A stretch of 64,000 nt of DNA, from the NCBI GenBank assembly GCA_032027165.1, contig JAVSMO010000001.1:1924458-1988457 (forward strand), read 5' to 3'. How positions within the stretch are numbered: position 1 is the first letter of the stretch; every line of letters starts with the position of its first letter. The stretch comes from Denitratisoma sp. (GTDB lineage: Bacteria; Pseudomonadota; Gammaproteobacteria; Burkholderiales; Rhodocyclaceae). Below, piece after piece: positions 45,806 to 53,905 of this stretch. The translations under genes and the position numbers were made by a program. The notes under the pieces are model-generated. The model did not search any database. It was not told the DNA's origin and saw only the letters and a list, made by a program, of their open reading frames with translations.

Positions 45806-45895
45806 GGTCCGGCGAATCGCGCGCAACACCGTGCCTGCAATGGTTTTTTATGGGATCGGCGGGTATCGCCGCGAAGATGATCGAACGAGTCGCCG

Positions 45896-45912
45896 CGCAC
45901 TAATGCGGTGCG
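45896..45912. promoter_or_regulatory. Candidate NtrC enhancer site
   Basis: CGCACT-AATGC-GGTGCG fits TGCACY-N5-RGTGCA except at the two end bases. It lies about 95 bases upstream of the sigma-54 promoter. It overlaps a GGTGCGG/CCGCACC inverted repeat (45907-45931) directly after nasT, which could instead be a transcript-end hairpin. Confidence 0.5.
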
Positions 45913-45943
45913 GCATTCTCAAAACCGCACCAGCGTGGGGGCG

Positions 45944-46519
45944 TTACAGCAGGACTTTCGCCATCTCGATGAGATCGCGCGAGACCTCCGCCAGCGGGCG
46001 GCCGCGGTCCATCGCCAGCTTGCGCAGCGCGCGGTAGGCGTCCTCCTCGGCCAACCCGCGCTTCTGCATGAGGAGGCCCTTGGCGCGCTCGACCAGCTTG
46101 CGCTCGGAGAGCTTCTGCGAGGCCGCGGCCAGCTCGCGGCGCAGCGCCTGGTGCTCCTCGAAGCGCGCCACCGCCACGTCGACGATCGGCTTCAGGCGCG
46201 CCGTCTCCAGCCCGTCGACGACATAGGCGGCGACGCCGGCCTTCATGGCGTGGCGGATCGACTCGGCGTCGCCCTCCTGGGCGAAGATGATCACCGGCCG
46301 CGGCAGGTCGCGGTTCAGCGTCGCCAGGTGCTCCAGCGTATCGCGCGAGGGCGAATCCGTCTCGATGAGGATCACGTCGGGCTGGATCGCCTGCACCTGC
46401 TCGGACAGATCCAGCGCCGAGGACAGCACCGCCGCCACCTGGTGGCCGGCGAGCGCCAGCCCGGCGCAGATCTCGGCGGCGCGCGTGCGGGATTCGTCGA
46501 TGACGAGGATGCTCAGCAT
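45944..46519 (-). CDS. nasT: ANTAR-domain antiterminator, NasT type
   Basis: 191 residues: an N-terminal receiver-like domain (LSILVIDES ... DVILIETDSP) and a C-terminal ANTAR RNA-binding domain (about 125-185, LVERAKGLLMQKRGLAEEDAYRALRKLAMD). NasT relieves termination in nitrate-assimilation leaders, normally released from NasS by nitrate. It lies directly upstream of, and in the same direction as, the nrt leader that carries a matching hairpin pair. NasS is not seen nearby, so the nitrate input is open. Confidence 0.92.
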   Translation of the reverse strand: MLSILVIDESRTRAAEICAGLALAGHQVAAVLSSALDLSEQVQAIQPDVILIETDSPSRDTLEHLATLNRDLPRPVIIFAQEGDAESIRHAMKAGVAAYVVDGLETARLKPIVDVAVARFEEHQALRRELAAASQKLSERKLVERAKGLLMQKRGLAEEDAYRALRKLAMDRGRPLAEVSRDLIEMAKVLL

Positions 46520-46554
46520 GCCTTCTGCCGAGCAAGGGGTGTGCCAGAGCGGCC

Positions 46555-48945
46555 CTAGCAGTCCGTCGGCACCTCGGCCGCCTTGCCGCTCACGCCGGCG
46601 CGGCCGAGCAGGATGTCGATTTCCGCAAGCAGGCGGGCGCCGGTGACCGGCTTGCGCAGTATCGGGAAGCCGCTCGCCTCCGCCTCCTCCAGCCCGCCGT
46701 GGGTGGTTTCACCCGTGAGCAGCACGACCGGGATGGCGGCGCCGAATGCCTGCTGCAACTTCCGCGCCGCCGCCACGCCGTTCTCTCCGTCGCGCAGGCG
46801 ATAGTCGGCGATGATCAGTTCCGGCGTGCGGACGGCCTGCCGCGCCGCCTGGCAGGCCTCGTCGAAGGTGGCACCGCCGGCCACTGCCAGGCCGCGCTGG
46901 ACGAGCAGCCCCTCCAGCGCCATCCGCACCAGGGCGTCGTCCTCGAGCAGGACGACGAGCTGCCGCCCGCCCGCCTCATGCGGAGTGGCCGGCGACGCAA
47001 CCTGAGCGGCGGCCGGCACCGGCATGGCGCGGCTGCAGCGCAGGGCGAACACCGAACCGCGGCCGGGCACCGAGCGCAGCGTCAGCTTTTCGCCGAGCAG
47101 GTCGGCCAGGCGCCGCACGATCGCCAGTCCGAGGCCGAGACCCTGGCTGCGGTCGCGCGCGGCGTTGCCGACCTGGAAGAATTCCTCGAAGACCTTCTCG
47201 CGATCGGCCTCGGCGATGCCGATGCCGGTATCCCAGACTTCGATCCACAGCCGTCGGCCGCGCCGGCGGCAGGCCAACAGCACGCCGCCGCGTTCGGTGT
47301 AGCGGATGGCGTTGGACACCAGGTTGCGCAGGATGCGCTCGAAGACCAGCGGATCGCTCTCCGTCCACTCGCCGGTCGGCCGCACGCGCAGGCGCAGTCC
47401 CCGCACCTGCGCCTGCGGCAGGAAATCCACGGCGATGCGTGCGAAGACCTCCTGCACGGGGAAGGGACGCCGTTCGACGGTCTGCACGCCGGCATCCAGC
47501 CGCGAGACGTCGAGCACGCCGGAGAACATCTTCTCCAGCGCCTCCACCGACTGGTTGATGCGGCCGACCAGCCTGCGGATGTGCAGCGGATCGGTCTGGC
47601 CGGCCAGCGACGCGGCGAACAGGCCGAGTGCCTGCAGCGGCTGGCGCAGGTCGTGGCTGGCGGCGGCGAGAAAGCGCGACTTGGCGGCGTTGGCCGCCTC
47701 CGCCTCGGCCTTGGCCTGGCCGAGATTTTCCATGTTGCGCAGCAGCTCGGCGCTCTTCTTCGCCACCCGCTGGTCGAGTTCCGCGTTGAGCCGCTCGAGT
47801 CCGGCATAGGCCTGCAGGAAGCGGTGCGCCAGCATCCAGCCGACCGCGGTGGTGAAGAACAGCGCGGCATAGGGCACCAGGCGCACGCTGTCGAACATGC
47901 CGGGCTGCCCGACGGCGATCCAGTCGTAGGCGCCGAAGCCGAAGGCGACGCCGCCGGCCAGCGCGATGAGCACGGCGCCCAGGCTGCGCTCGCGCCAGGC
48001 CTTGCGCGCCACCACCGCCAGCGGCGGCGCGACGAAGCCGAGCATCGCGAGCAGCACGATCCGCGAGGCGTCCAGCACCGACATCCACGGCAGCGCAGCG
48101 TAAAGCAGCAGCGGCGTGGCGACCATCGCGCCGCGCAGCAGGCGCTCGTAGCGCGGCAGCGAGGCGGCGACGAAGCGCAGGCAGAACAGGCAGAGCAGGC
48201 CGACGAAGGTGAAGTAGAGCGCCGTCATCAGGATTTCCCAGTGCGGCTGCGGCACCGCCAGGTGGAACTGCACGTCGGCGACGTTGCGCACCGCCCAGAC
48301 GATGGAGGCGGCGCCGAACAGGACGTAGGTGGCGTCGTCGCGGCGGCGCCACCACAGGATGAGGAAGAAGATGCCGAGCAGGCCGAGCGCCGCGGCCAGG
48401 CCGACCGGGGCGGCCGTCTGCAGGGCCATGCGCCTCCAGTACGCCTCGCGCAGCGCCGCCTGCGGCCCGAACACCACCGGCGAAAGCCCGGTGTAGTGCC
48501 CGGCGCGGCCCTCCAGGCGGAGGTGGATGCGATTCTCGCCGGCGACGAGCACGGCGGGCGGCACGGTGAACAGCAGGGGCCGCTTCCAGGTGTCCATCGC
48601 CTGGCCGCCCGGCTCGGCCGTGTCGCCGACCAGCCGGCCGTTGACGTACACCGTCAGCCGGTCGTTGCCGCGCGGCACGTAGAGCGCCTGCACCTCGGCG
48701 GGCACGGCGGCCAGCTCGGCGCGGAAGCGGTACCAGGCGGCGGCGCTCGTCTCCGGGCGGGTGTGCTGCCATTCGTCGGGCAAGGTCTGCACGCCCCACG
48801 CCTCGTCGTCGGCGGGCGGCTGCGACGCATCGGACAACAGGAAGCCCGCCTCGGTCCACGGCGCCGGCAGCGCGGCGGCGGCCAGGCAGGGCCACAGCAG
48901 TGCGGCGGCGAGCAGCAGCAGCCGGATGCCGGTACTTGTATGCAA
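46555..48945 (-). CDS. Hybrid sensor histidine kinase with 7TMR-DISM input
   Basis: 796 residues from TTG 48945, the only start with a good site (GGGGAGG). Order: signal peptide, a periplasmic jelly-roll DISM extracellular domain (about 25-185), seven membrane helices (about 195-390), a coiled coil, the kinase core with His431 (SHDLRQPLQ), ATPase boxes (NLVSNAIRYT, DTGIGI, GLGLGLAIVRRL), and a C-terminal receiver (Asp in LIIADYRLRDG). The SHDLRQPL box is typical of quorum or metabolite-sensing hybrid kinases. It ends 35 bases upstream of nasT, but no cognate DNA-binding regulator is adjacent. Confidence 0.88.
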   Translation of the reverse strand: MHTSTGIRLLLLAAALLWPCLAAAALPAPWTEAGFLLSDASQPPADDEAWGVQTLPDEWQHTRPETSAAAWYRFRAELAAVPAEVQALYVPRGNDRLTVYVNGRLVGDTAEPGGQAMDTWKRPLLFTVPPAVLVAGENRIHLRLEGRAGHYTGLSPVVFGPQAALREAYWRRMALQTAAPVGLAAALGLLGIFFLILWWRRRDDATYVLFGAASIVWAVRNVADVQFHLAVPQPHWEILMTALYFTFVGLLCLFCLRFVAASLPRYERLLRGAMVATPLLLYAALPWMSVLDASRIVLLAMLGFVAPPLAVVARKAWRERSLGAVLIALAGGVAFGFGAYDWIAVGQPGMFDSVRLVPYAALFFTTAVGWMLAHRFLQAYAGLERLNAELDQRVAKKSAELLRNMENLGQAKAEAEAANAAKSRFLAAASHDLRQPLQALGLFAASLAGQTDPLHIRRLVGRINQSVEALEKMFSGVLDVSRLDAGVQTVERRPFPVQEVFARIAVDFLPQAQVRGLRLRVRPTGEWTESDPLVFERILRNLVSNAIRYTERGGVLLACRRRGRRLWIEVWDTGIGIAEADREKVFEEFFQVGNAARDRSQGLGLGLAIVRRLADLLGEKLTLRSVPGRGSVFALRCSRAMPVPAAAQVASPATPHEAGGRQLVVLLEDDALVRMALEGLLVQRGLAVAGGATFDEACQAARQAVRTPELIIADYRLRDGENGVAAARKLQQAFGAAIPVVLLTGETTHGGLEEAEASGFPILRKPVTGARLLAEIDILLGRAGVSGKAAEVPTDC

Positions 48946-48950
48946 GGGTC

Positions 48951-48970
48951 CTCCCCGTTTTTCCGGGGAG
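48951..48970 (-). promoter_or_regulatory. Hairpin covering the ribosome-binding site of the hybrid kinase
   Basis: On the minus strand CTCCCCG pairs with CGGGGAG around the hexaloop GAAAAA. The 3' arm is the Shine-Dalgarno sequence of the TTG-started kinase gene. If it folds, it would hold translation down. Confidence 0.5.
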
Positions 48971-49019
48971 GTTACCCCATCCCGCCGTGAAATCAACCTT
49001 CGCGGCAGGACGCGGGCGG

Positions 49020-49469
49020 TCAGCGCAGGAAGAACGCCGCGGCGAGGGTGGCGAGCGCCAGCGCGAGGTTGGTCGTCACCAGGCGGCGGATGGCGTTGAG
49101 CGCGGCGCCGGCCTCGGCCCAGGCGCCGGCTTCGGCGTGCCGCCGCAGGCGCGGATAGAGCCCGCCGTAAACCCAGGCGAAGATGCCGGCCATGACGAGG
49201 CCGATGCCCATCATGACGTGCCAGCCGATGGGCGCCTGCCCGAAGCCCGCCTCGAAGATCAGCGCGAAGCCGCTCAGCAGGATGACGACGACCGCGACGG
49301 CCGTGTAGCGCAGGAAGGCGCCTAGCGTCGCCGCCCACAGCGGCAGGCGCTGCGGCGGCTCGAGCAGCCTGAGCGCGGCCGGGCGCAGGCAGAAGTGCGC
49401 GAAGAACATGCCGCCGACCCAGACGACGACGCCGGCGAGGTGCAGGAAGATCAGGAGTTGTCGGAGCAT
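49020..49469 (-). CDS. CopD-like four-helix membrane protein
   Basis: 149 residues with four membrane helices and conserved histidines in helices 1 and 3 (LIFLHLAGVVVWVGGMFFAHF, IGWHVMMGIGLV). This matches the CopD/DUF4149-like superfamily of small haem- or copper-associated membrane proteins. A specific function is not clear. It follows the ABC exporter genes by 11 bases and may be the last gene of that operon. Confidence 0.75.
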   Translation of the reverse strand: MLRQLLIFLHLAGVVVWVGGMFFAHFCLRPAALRLLEPPQRLPLWAATLGAFLRYTAVAVVVILLSGFALIFEAGFGQAPIGWHVMMGIGLVMAGIFAWVYGGLYPRLRRHAEAGAWAEAGAALNAIRRLVTTNLALALATLAAAFFLR

Positions 49470-49480
49470 GGCGGCGATTA

Positions 49481-50188
49481 TCACACTTCCCGCCCCTCGC
49501 CGGCTTCCTCGTGGGTCTGGCCGTCGCGGATGTGGTAGATGCGCCTGAAGGTGGGGATGATCTTCTCGTCGTGGGTGACGACGATGACGGCGGTGTTGTA
49601 CTGCCGCGCCATGCGGTTGAGGATGCGGATGACGGCCAGCGCGCGCTCGGAATCGAGCGGCGCCGTCGGCTCGTCGGCGAGGATCACCGGCGGCTGGTTG
49701 GCCAGGGCGCGGGCGATGGCGACGCGCTGCTGCTCGCCGCCGGAGAGCTGCGAGGGCTCGGCGCGGGCGCGGTGGCCGACGTCGAGCGCCTCGAGCAGTT
49801 CCTGCGCGCGCTTGCGTGCCACGCCGTTGGGCTTGCCGGCCAGCATCGGCAGCAGCGCGATGTTGTCGGTGACGTCGAGGAAGGGGATCAGGTAGGGCGC
49901 CTGGAAGACGAAGCCGATGCGGTCGCGCCGCAGCGCCTTCAGGTCGCCGATCTTCCAGCCGCCGTCGTAGATGACCTCGTCGCCGAGGGTCATGCGGCCC
50001 GCCGTCGGCTCGATCACCGCGCCGAGGCACTTCAGCAGCGTCGTCTTGCCCGAGCCCGACGGGCCGATCAGGCCGACCACCTCGCCCGGCGCGACCGTCA
50101 TGTTGACTTCCTTCAGCGCGTCGACGGCGGTATCGCCCTCGCCGTAGCGCTTGCGCAGGCCCTCGATGCGGATGCCGAAGCCGTCCAC
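49481..50188 (-). CDS. ABC exporter ATP-binding protein (MacB/DevA type)
   Basis: 235 residues with Walker A (GPSGSGKTT), signature (LSGGEQQRVAIARAL), Walker B (VILADEPTAPLDS) and the H-loop VVTHDEK. It is of the LolD/MacB/DevA class that works with FtsX-type permeases. The DNA context (adaptor, permease, ATPase, TetR) is that of a DevBCA-like tripartite exporter. It starts where the permease gene stops. Confidence 0.92.
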   Translation of the reverse strand: MDGFGIRIEGLRKRYGEGDTAVDALKEVNMTVAPGEVVGLIGPSGSGKTTLLKCLGAVIEPTAGRMTLGDEVIYDGGWKIGDLKALRRDRIGFVFQAPYLIPFLDVTDNIALLPMLAGKPNGVARKRAQELLEALDVGHRARAEPSQLSGGEQQRVAIARALANQPPVILADEPTAPLDSERALAVIRILNRMARQYNTAVIVVTHDEKIIPTFRRIYHIRDGQTHEEAGEGREV

Positions 50189-51391
50189 TCAGCCTCCGAT
50201 GGCCGTTGCCGGGTCCACGCGCAGCGCGGCGCGGATGGCCAGCGTGCTGGCGATGGCGCAGATGATCATCACGGCGACGAAGCTGCGCAGCGCATCGCTC
50301 GGCAGGAGCAAAACGTACTTCGGAAAGAACGGCGCCCACAGCGCCGAGGAGATCTTGCCGACGACGAAGCCGATGGCCCCCAGCCCGAGCGCCTGCTGCA
50401 GGATCATGCCGGCGATGGTGCGGCTGCGCGTGCCGATCAGCTTGAGCACGGCGATCTCGCGGATCTTGCCGAGCGTCATGGTGTAGATGATGAAGGCGAC
50501 GATGGCGGCGCTCACCACCGCGAGGATGGCGAGGAACATGGAAATCTGCTTCGCCGAGGTGGCGATCAGCTTGGCCACCAGGATCTCCTCCATCTGCGCG
50601 CGGGTGTAGGCCTCGAGATGCTTCCAGCGGCGGATCGGCGCGGCCACGGCTTCGGCGTCCTGCCCCGCCTGCACCTGCACCAGCACGGCGTTCACGCTGC
50701 GGCTGACGGTCTGCGAGGCCTGGATGGCTTCGAGCAGGCCGGGCACGCCGGGGCGGTTGAGGGCGGGATTGGCGGCGGTGCGCGCGCGCTCGTTCACGAT
50801 GGCGTCGTTGTCCTTGAGGAACTGCGCCTCCTGGGCGTCCTTGAGTGGAATAAAGACCATCGGGTCGCCGCCGGAGGAGACCATGCGCCGCGTCAGCCCC
50901 ACCACCGTGTAGTCGTGGCGGCGGATGCGGATGCGTTCGCCCAGCCTGAATCCCGTGCGCACGTCGGCGACGGCCTCGTAGTGGCTGCGCGTGAGCTGCC
51001 GCCCCGCCACCAGGTAGGCCGGCTCGCCCGGCTGGCCCGGCTCGAAGCCGACCACCATCACGCGCACGTCGCTGGCGTTCTCTCCGCCTTTCTGCACCTG
51101 CATGTTGAGATAGGTGACGTTGGCGGCGCGCGCCACGCCGGGCATGCCGAGGATGGCGCGGTAGGCGTCGTCGCGGATGCTGGAGGGCTCGGCATAGGGG
51201 CCGAGAGTGTCCTTCTGCACGACCCAGATGTCGGCGCCGCTGTTGCTCAGCAGGACCCGGGCGTCGTCCACCATGCCGCGGTACACGCCGGCCATGGTCA
51301 GGGTGGCGCCGATGAGCAGGCCGAGGCCGACGCCGGTGAAGACGAACTTGCCCCAGGAATGCAGGATGTCGCGCCCGGCGAGGCTGATCAC
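50189..51391 (-). CDS. ABC exporter permease, FtsX/DevC type
   Basis: 400 residues from GTG 51391, overlapping the adaptor stop by four bases. One N-terminal helix, a large periplasmic domain (about 45-270) and three C-terminal helices form the FtsX/MacB layout (TLGKIREIAVLKLIGTRSRTI loop). It should couple ATP hydrolysis to export through the adaptor and an outer-membrane channel encoded elsewhere. The exported compound is unknown. Confidence 0.9.
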   Translation of the reverse strand: MISLAGRDILHSWGKFVFTGVGLGLLIGATLTMAGVYRGMVDDARVLLSNSGADIWVVQKDTLGPYAEPSSIRDDAYRAILGMPGVARAANVTYLNMQVQKGGENASDVRVMVVGFEPGQPGEPAYLVAGRQLTRSHYEAVADVRTGFRLGERIRIRRHDYTVVGLTRRMVSSGGDPMVFIPLKDAQEAQFLKDNDAIVNERARTAANPALNRPGVPGLLEAIQASQTVSRSVNAVLVQVQAGQDAEAVAAPIRRWKHLEAYTRAQMEEILVAKLIATSAKQISMFLAILAVVSAAIVAFIIYTMTLGKIREIAVLKLIGTRSRTIAGMILQQALGLGAIGFVVGKISSALWAPFFPKYVLLLPSDALRSFVAVMIICAIASTLAIRAALRVDPATAIGG

Positions 51392-52578
51392 TGCGCTTTT
51401 CCGACGAGGGATTCGACGACGCCGATGCGGCTCTCCGGCGTGAGCTCGCTCTCGCTGTGCACGATCACCCGGTCGCCGGCCTGCAGGCCTTCGAGCACCT
51501 GCACCCGGCCCTCCAGGTCGGCACTGCCGAGGCGCACCGGCACGAAGGTCAGCGCGCCGTCGCGGATGGCCCAGACGCCGGACTGCTCGCCGCGGCGCCG
51601 GATGCTGGCGTTGGGCAGCACCGGGCCGGCCTGCGCCGGCGGCAGCTTCAGCGTGACCTCGGCCAGCTCGCCGAGCGAAATCCCCGCGGGCAGCGTGTCG
51701 AACGCCACCTGGGCGATGCGCTCTTCCGTCACGCTGTCGGCGAGCAGTTCCAGGCGCTGCACCTTGCCGGCCAGCGGCCGCGCCGGATTCGAGCGCAGCA
51801 CGATCTCGGCGGGCAGCCCGACGGCGAGGCCGGCCGAGCGGCCCTGGTCGAAGCGCACCTTCACCCACAGGCTGGCCGGATCGACCAGCCTTACCACGGC
51901 CTGGCCGGCGACGACGGTCGAGCCGGGCTCGGCATCGCGCGCCGTCACCACGCCGTCGGCTGGCGCGACGAGGCGGATGTTCTGACGCTGCTGGCGCACG
52001 CCGTCGCGCTCGGCGCGCAGGCGCGACCCGTCCTGGCGGGCGGCGGCGAGGTTCGCCTCGGCGGCGGCCAGCGCCGCCTCCGCGGACGTGCGCTCCTGCA
52101 GCTTCGCCTCGACGACGCTGGGGCTGACGAACTTCTCCTCGCCGAGATCGGCATAGCGCCGGGCGTTGATGGCGGCCACTTCGCGGCGCGCCAGCGCGTC
52201 GCGCCGCTGCGCCTCGGCGGCGGCGGCCGTGCTGGCGGCGCGGGCGATCGAAGCCTCGAGCGAGGCCACGCGCTGGTCGAGGTCCACCGGGTCCATCTCC
52301 GCCAGGAGCTGGCCGGCCTTCACCGCCTCGCCGACGTCGACCGCCACCCTGAGCACGCGGCCCGAGGCGGTCGGGCCGATCAGGTAGGAACGGCGCGCCT
52401 CCACCGTGCCGATGCCGAACAGCGCCGGCGCGACGCTGGCCTCCTCCACCTTCATCACGGTGACGCGGGTCGAGGCGAAGGGACCGGTGCGCACGATGAC
52501 GAAGACGAACGCGGCGAGCAGGACGAGGCCGAGCAGGACCAGCCCGGCGCGGCGCAACGACAGGGCATCGAGCTTCAT
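51388..52578 (-). CDS. HlyD-family periplasmic adaptor of the ABC exporter
   Basis: 396 residues: N-terminal membrane anchor (LVLLGLVLLAAFVFVIV), a lipoyl half, a coiled-coil hairpin (about 95-180), a second lipoyl half (LVAPADGVVTARDAEPGSTV) and beta-barrel. It matches DevB/MacA-type adaptors. Coupled to the TetR gene upstream (ATGA overlap) and the permease downstream. Confidence 0.9.
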   Translation of the reverse strand: MKLDALSLRRAGLVLLGLVLLAAFVFVIVRTGPFASTRVTVMKVEEASVAPALFGIGTVEARRSYLIGPTASGRVLRVAVDVGEAVKAGQLLAEMDPVDLDQRVASLEASIARAASTAAAAEAQRRDALARREVAAINARRYADLGEEKFVSPSVVEAKLQERTSAEAALAAAEANLAAARQDGSRLRAERDGVRQQRQNIRLVAPADGVVTARDAEPGSTVVAGQAVVRLVDPASLWVKVRFDQGRSAGLAVGLPAEIVLRSNPARPLAGKVQRLELLADSVTEERIAQVAFDTLPAGISLGELAEVTLKLPPAQAGPVLPNASIRRRGEQSGVWAIRDGALTFVPVRLGSADLEGRVQVLEGLQAGDRVIVHSESELTPESRIGVVESLVGKAQ

Positions 52579-53183
52579 GACGGCTCCCGCACGGCGTTGA
52601 GGTAGAGGGCGAACACGCGCCGCGCCTCGGCCTCCAGCTTCGCCGTGCTGCCGGCCAGCATGGCCTGCAGCATCAGGCCCTGCACGGCGCCGATGAACAG
52701 CGTGGCGGCGCCCTCCTTGTCGAAGCCGGCGGCGACCTCGCCGCGATTTTGCGCCTCCGCCAGCAGGCGCACGATCAGCTTGCGGTAGCTCTCCTGCATG
52801 CTGCGGGCGCGGCGCTTGATCGGCGTGTCGCGCGGCTTCTGCAGTTCGTTGAGGATCAGGCGCGGCACGCCGGGATGCTTCGCGACGAAGCGCACATGCT
52901 TCATGAAGACCGCCCGCAGCCCCTCCAGCGGCGTCGGCGCCGCCATCGCCGCGGCGTCGAGGGCGGACAGCAGGTGCGACTCGACCCAGCCCATCACCGC
53001 CAGCCAGATGGCGTCCTTGCTCGGGAAGTGCTTGAAGAGGGCGCCCTGGGTCAGCCCCAGGGAGCGGGCGATGTCGGCCGTCGTGATCTCGCCGGGACTC
53101 ACGCTGGCGGAAAGGTCGAGCACCGTGTCGACGATCTCGGCCTGGCGGGCTTCGGTGGAAAGGCGGGCGCGGACGGGCTGCAT
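52575..53183 (-). CDS. TetR-family repressor of the exporter operon
   Basis: 202 residues with an N-terminal helix-turn-helix (ITTADIARSLGLTQGALFKHFPSKDAIW, residues about 33-61) and a helical ligand domain. It is the first gene of the exporter operon, and a large palindrome lies 7 bases upstream of its start, so it most likely represses its own operon and releases on binding an exported compound. Confidence 0.93.
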   Translation of the reverse strand: MQPVRARLSTEARQAEIVDTVLDLSASVSPGEITTADIARSLGLTQGALFKHFPSKDAIWLAVMGWVESHLLSALDAAAMAAPTPLEGLRAVFMKHVRFVAKHPGVPRLILNELQKPRDTPIKRRARSMQESYRKLIVRLLAEAQNRGEVAAGFDKEGAATLFIGAVQGLMLQAMLAGSTAKLEAEARRVFALYLNAVREPS

Positions 53184-53189
53184 GGCGGC

Positions 53190-53215
53190 TTGGTTAGTAA
53201 TAGATTACTTACCAA
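53190..53215. promoter_or_regulatory. TetR-type operator
   Basis: TTGGTTAGTAAT-AG-ATTACTTACCAA has two 12-base arms with one mismatch pair. It lies immediately upstream of the TetR gene and is AT-rich in a GC-rich context, as expected of an operator within a promoter. Confidence 0.75.
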
Positions 53216-53346
53216 TATAGCCCAGGCCGGGCCGCCTGGCAAGCCGGGCGGGCAGGCGGGCGCTGCCTCGGCGTCAGGTCGCTGGCTCACTTCCTGACCC
53301 AGTCCCCTCCTTAGCATAGCCAGGACATTCGTTCCGAGGCTGAGGG

Positions 53347-53355
53347 AAAGTCAGT
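53347..53355 (+). repeat. AAAGTCAGT repeat copy 7 (intergenic)
   Basis: Extended form GAAAGTCAGTCTC, between the TetR gene and the toxin-antitoxin remnant. Confidence 0.7.
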
Positions 53356-53388
53356 CTCCTCGGTACGACGAGGCCGCTTCCCAATAAT

Positions 53389-53402
53389 TACAAGTTCTTG
53401 TA
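53389..53402. promoter_or_regulatory. Inverted repeat, probable antitoxin operator
   Basis: TACAAG-TT-CTTGTA lies 8 bases before the toxin remnant start, where antitoxin-regulated toxin-antitoxin promoters carry their operator. Confidence 0.5.
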
Positions 53403-53410
53403 TATTCGCC

Positions 53411-53518
53411 ATGACGACGAAGCCGATCGAATTCCTGGGAAGCGCCCTCGATGCCCTGCGTGCCTTTCCCGTCCCGGCGCGGCGCGAAGCCGGGTTCCAA
53501 ACTGGTGAGGAAGCAGCC
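53411..53518 (+). pseudogene. Remnant of a HigB/RelE-like (phage Gp49-like) toxin gene
   Basis: The first 30 codons (MTTKPIEFLGSALDALRAFP...ARREAGFQ) match the N-terminus of Gp49-like HigB toxins. The rest of the toxin, about 70 residues including the active-site region, is missing. The frame then runs straight into the antitoxin ORF, giving an uninterrupted 139-codon fusion frame. An internal deletion is the simplest explanation. Confidence 0.6.
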
Positions 53519-53830
53519 ATGAGCAAGAAAAAGCGATTTGCCAGCGTCTGGGACGCCATCGAGGAAACGCCGCAGCAAGCAGCCAGCCTGCGCGCGCGCG
53601 CCGATCTGCTCCTGGCGCTGCAGGCGTGGGCCAGGCTGGGCGGCCGCACTCAGGCCGAAGCGGCGCGGCTGCTCGGCATCACCCAGCCGCGCATGTCCGA
53701 CCTGATGCGCGGCAAGATCGACCTCTTCTCCCTCGCCACCCTCATGGACATGGCCACCGCCGCCGGCCTCGAGCCGCGCATCGCCATCAAGAAGCCGAGG
53801 AAGCGCGCCGGGGAACTGGCGGCGGCCTGA
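53519..53830 (+). CDS. XRE-family antitoxin-like DNA-binding protein (HigA type)
   Basis: 103 residues from ATG 53519, which keeps its own ribosome-binding site (GGTGAGGAA). The helix-turn-helix is RTQAEAARLLGITQPRMSDLMRGKIDLFSL, the form found in antitoxins next to Gp49-like toxins. With its toxin deleted, it may survive as an orphan repressor, or be translated as a 139-residue fusion from 53411. Confidence 0.8.
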   Translation: MSKKKRFASVWDAIEETPQQAASLRARADLLLALQAWARLGGRTQAEAARLLGITQPRMSDLMRGKIDLFSLATLMDMATAAGLEPRIAIKKPRKRAGELAAA

Positions 53831-53905
53831 CCCGACCGACAACGTCCCCCCGAAATGCTGCAAAATGCCCCCAACGCCGCGCCGCGGCCTGCCGGGAGAC
53901 CTGAG

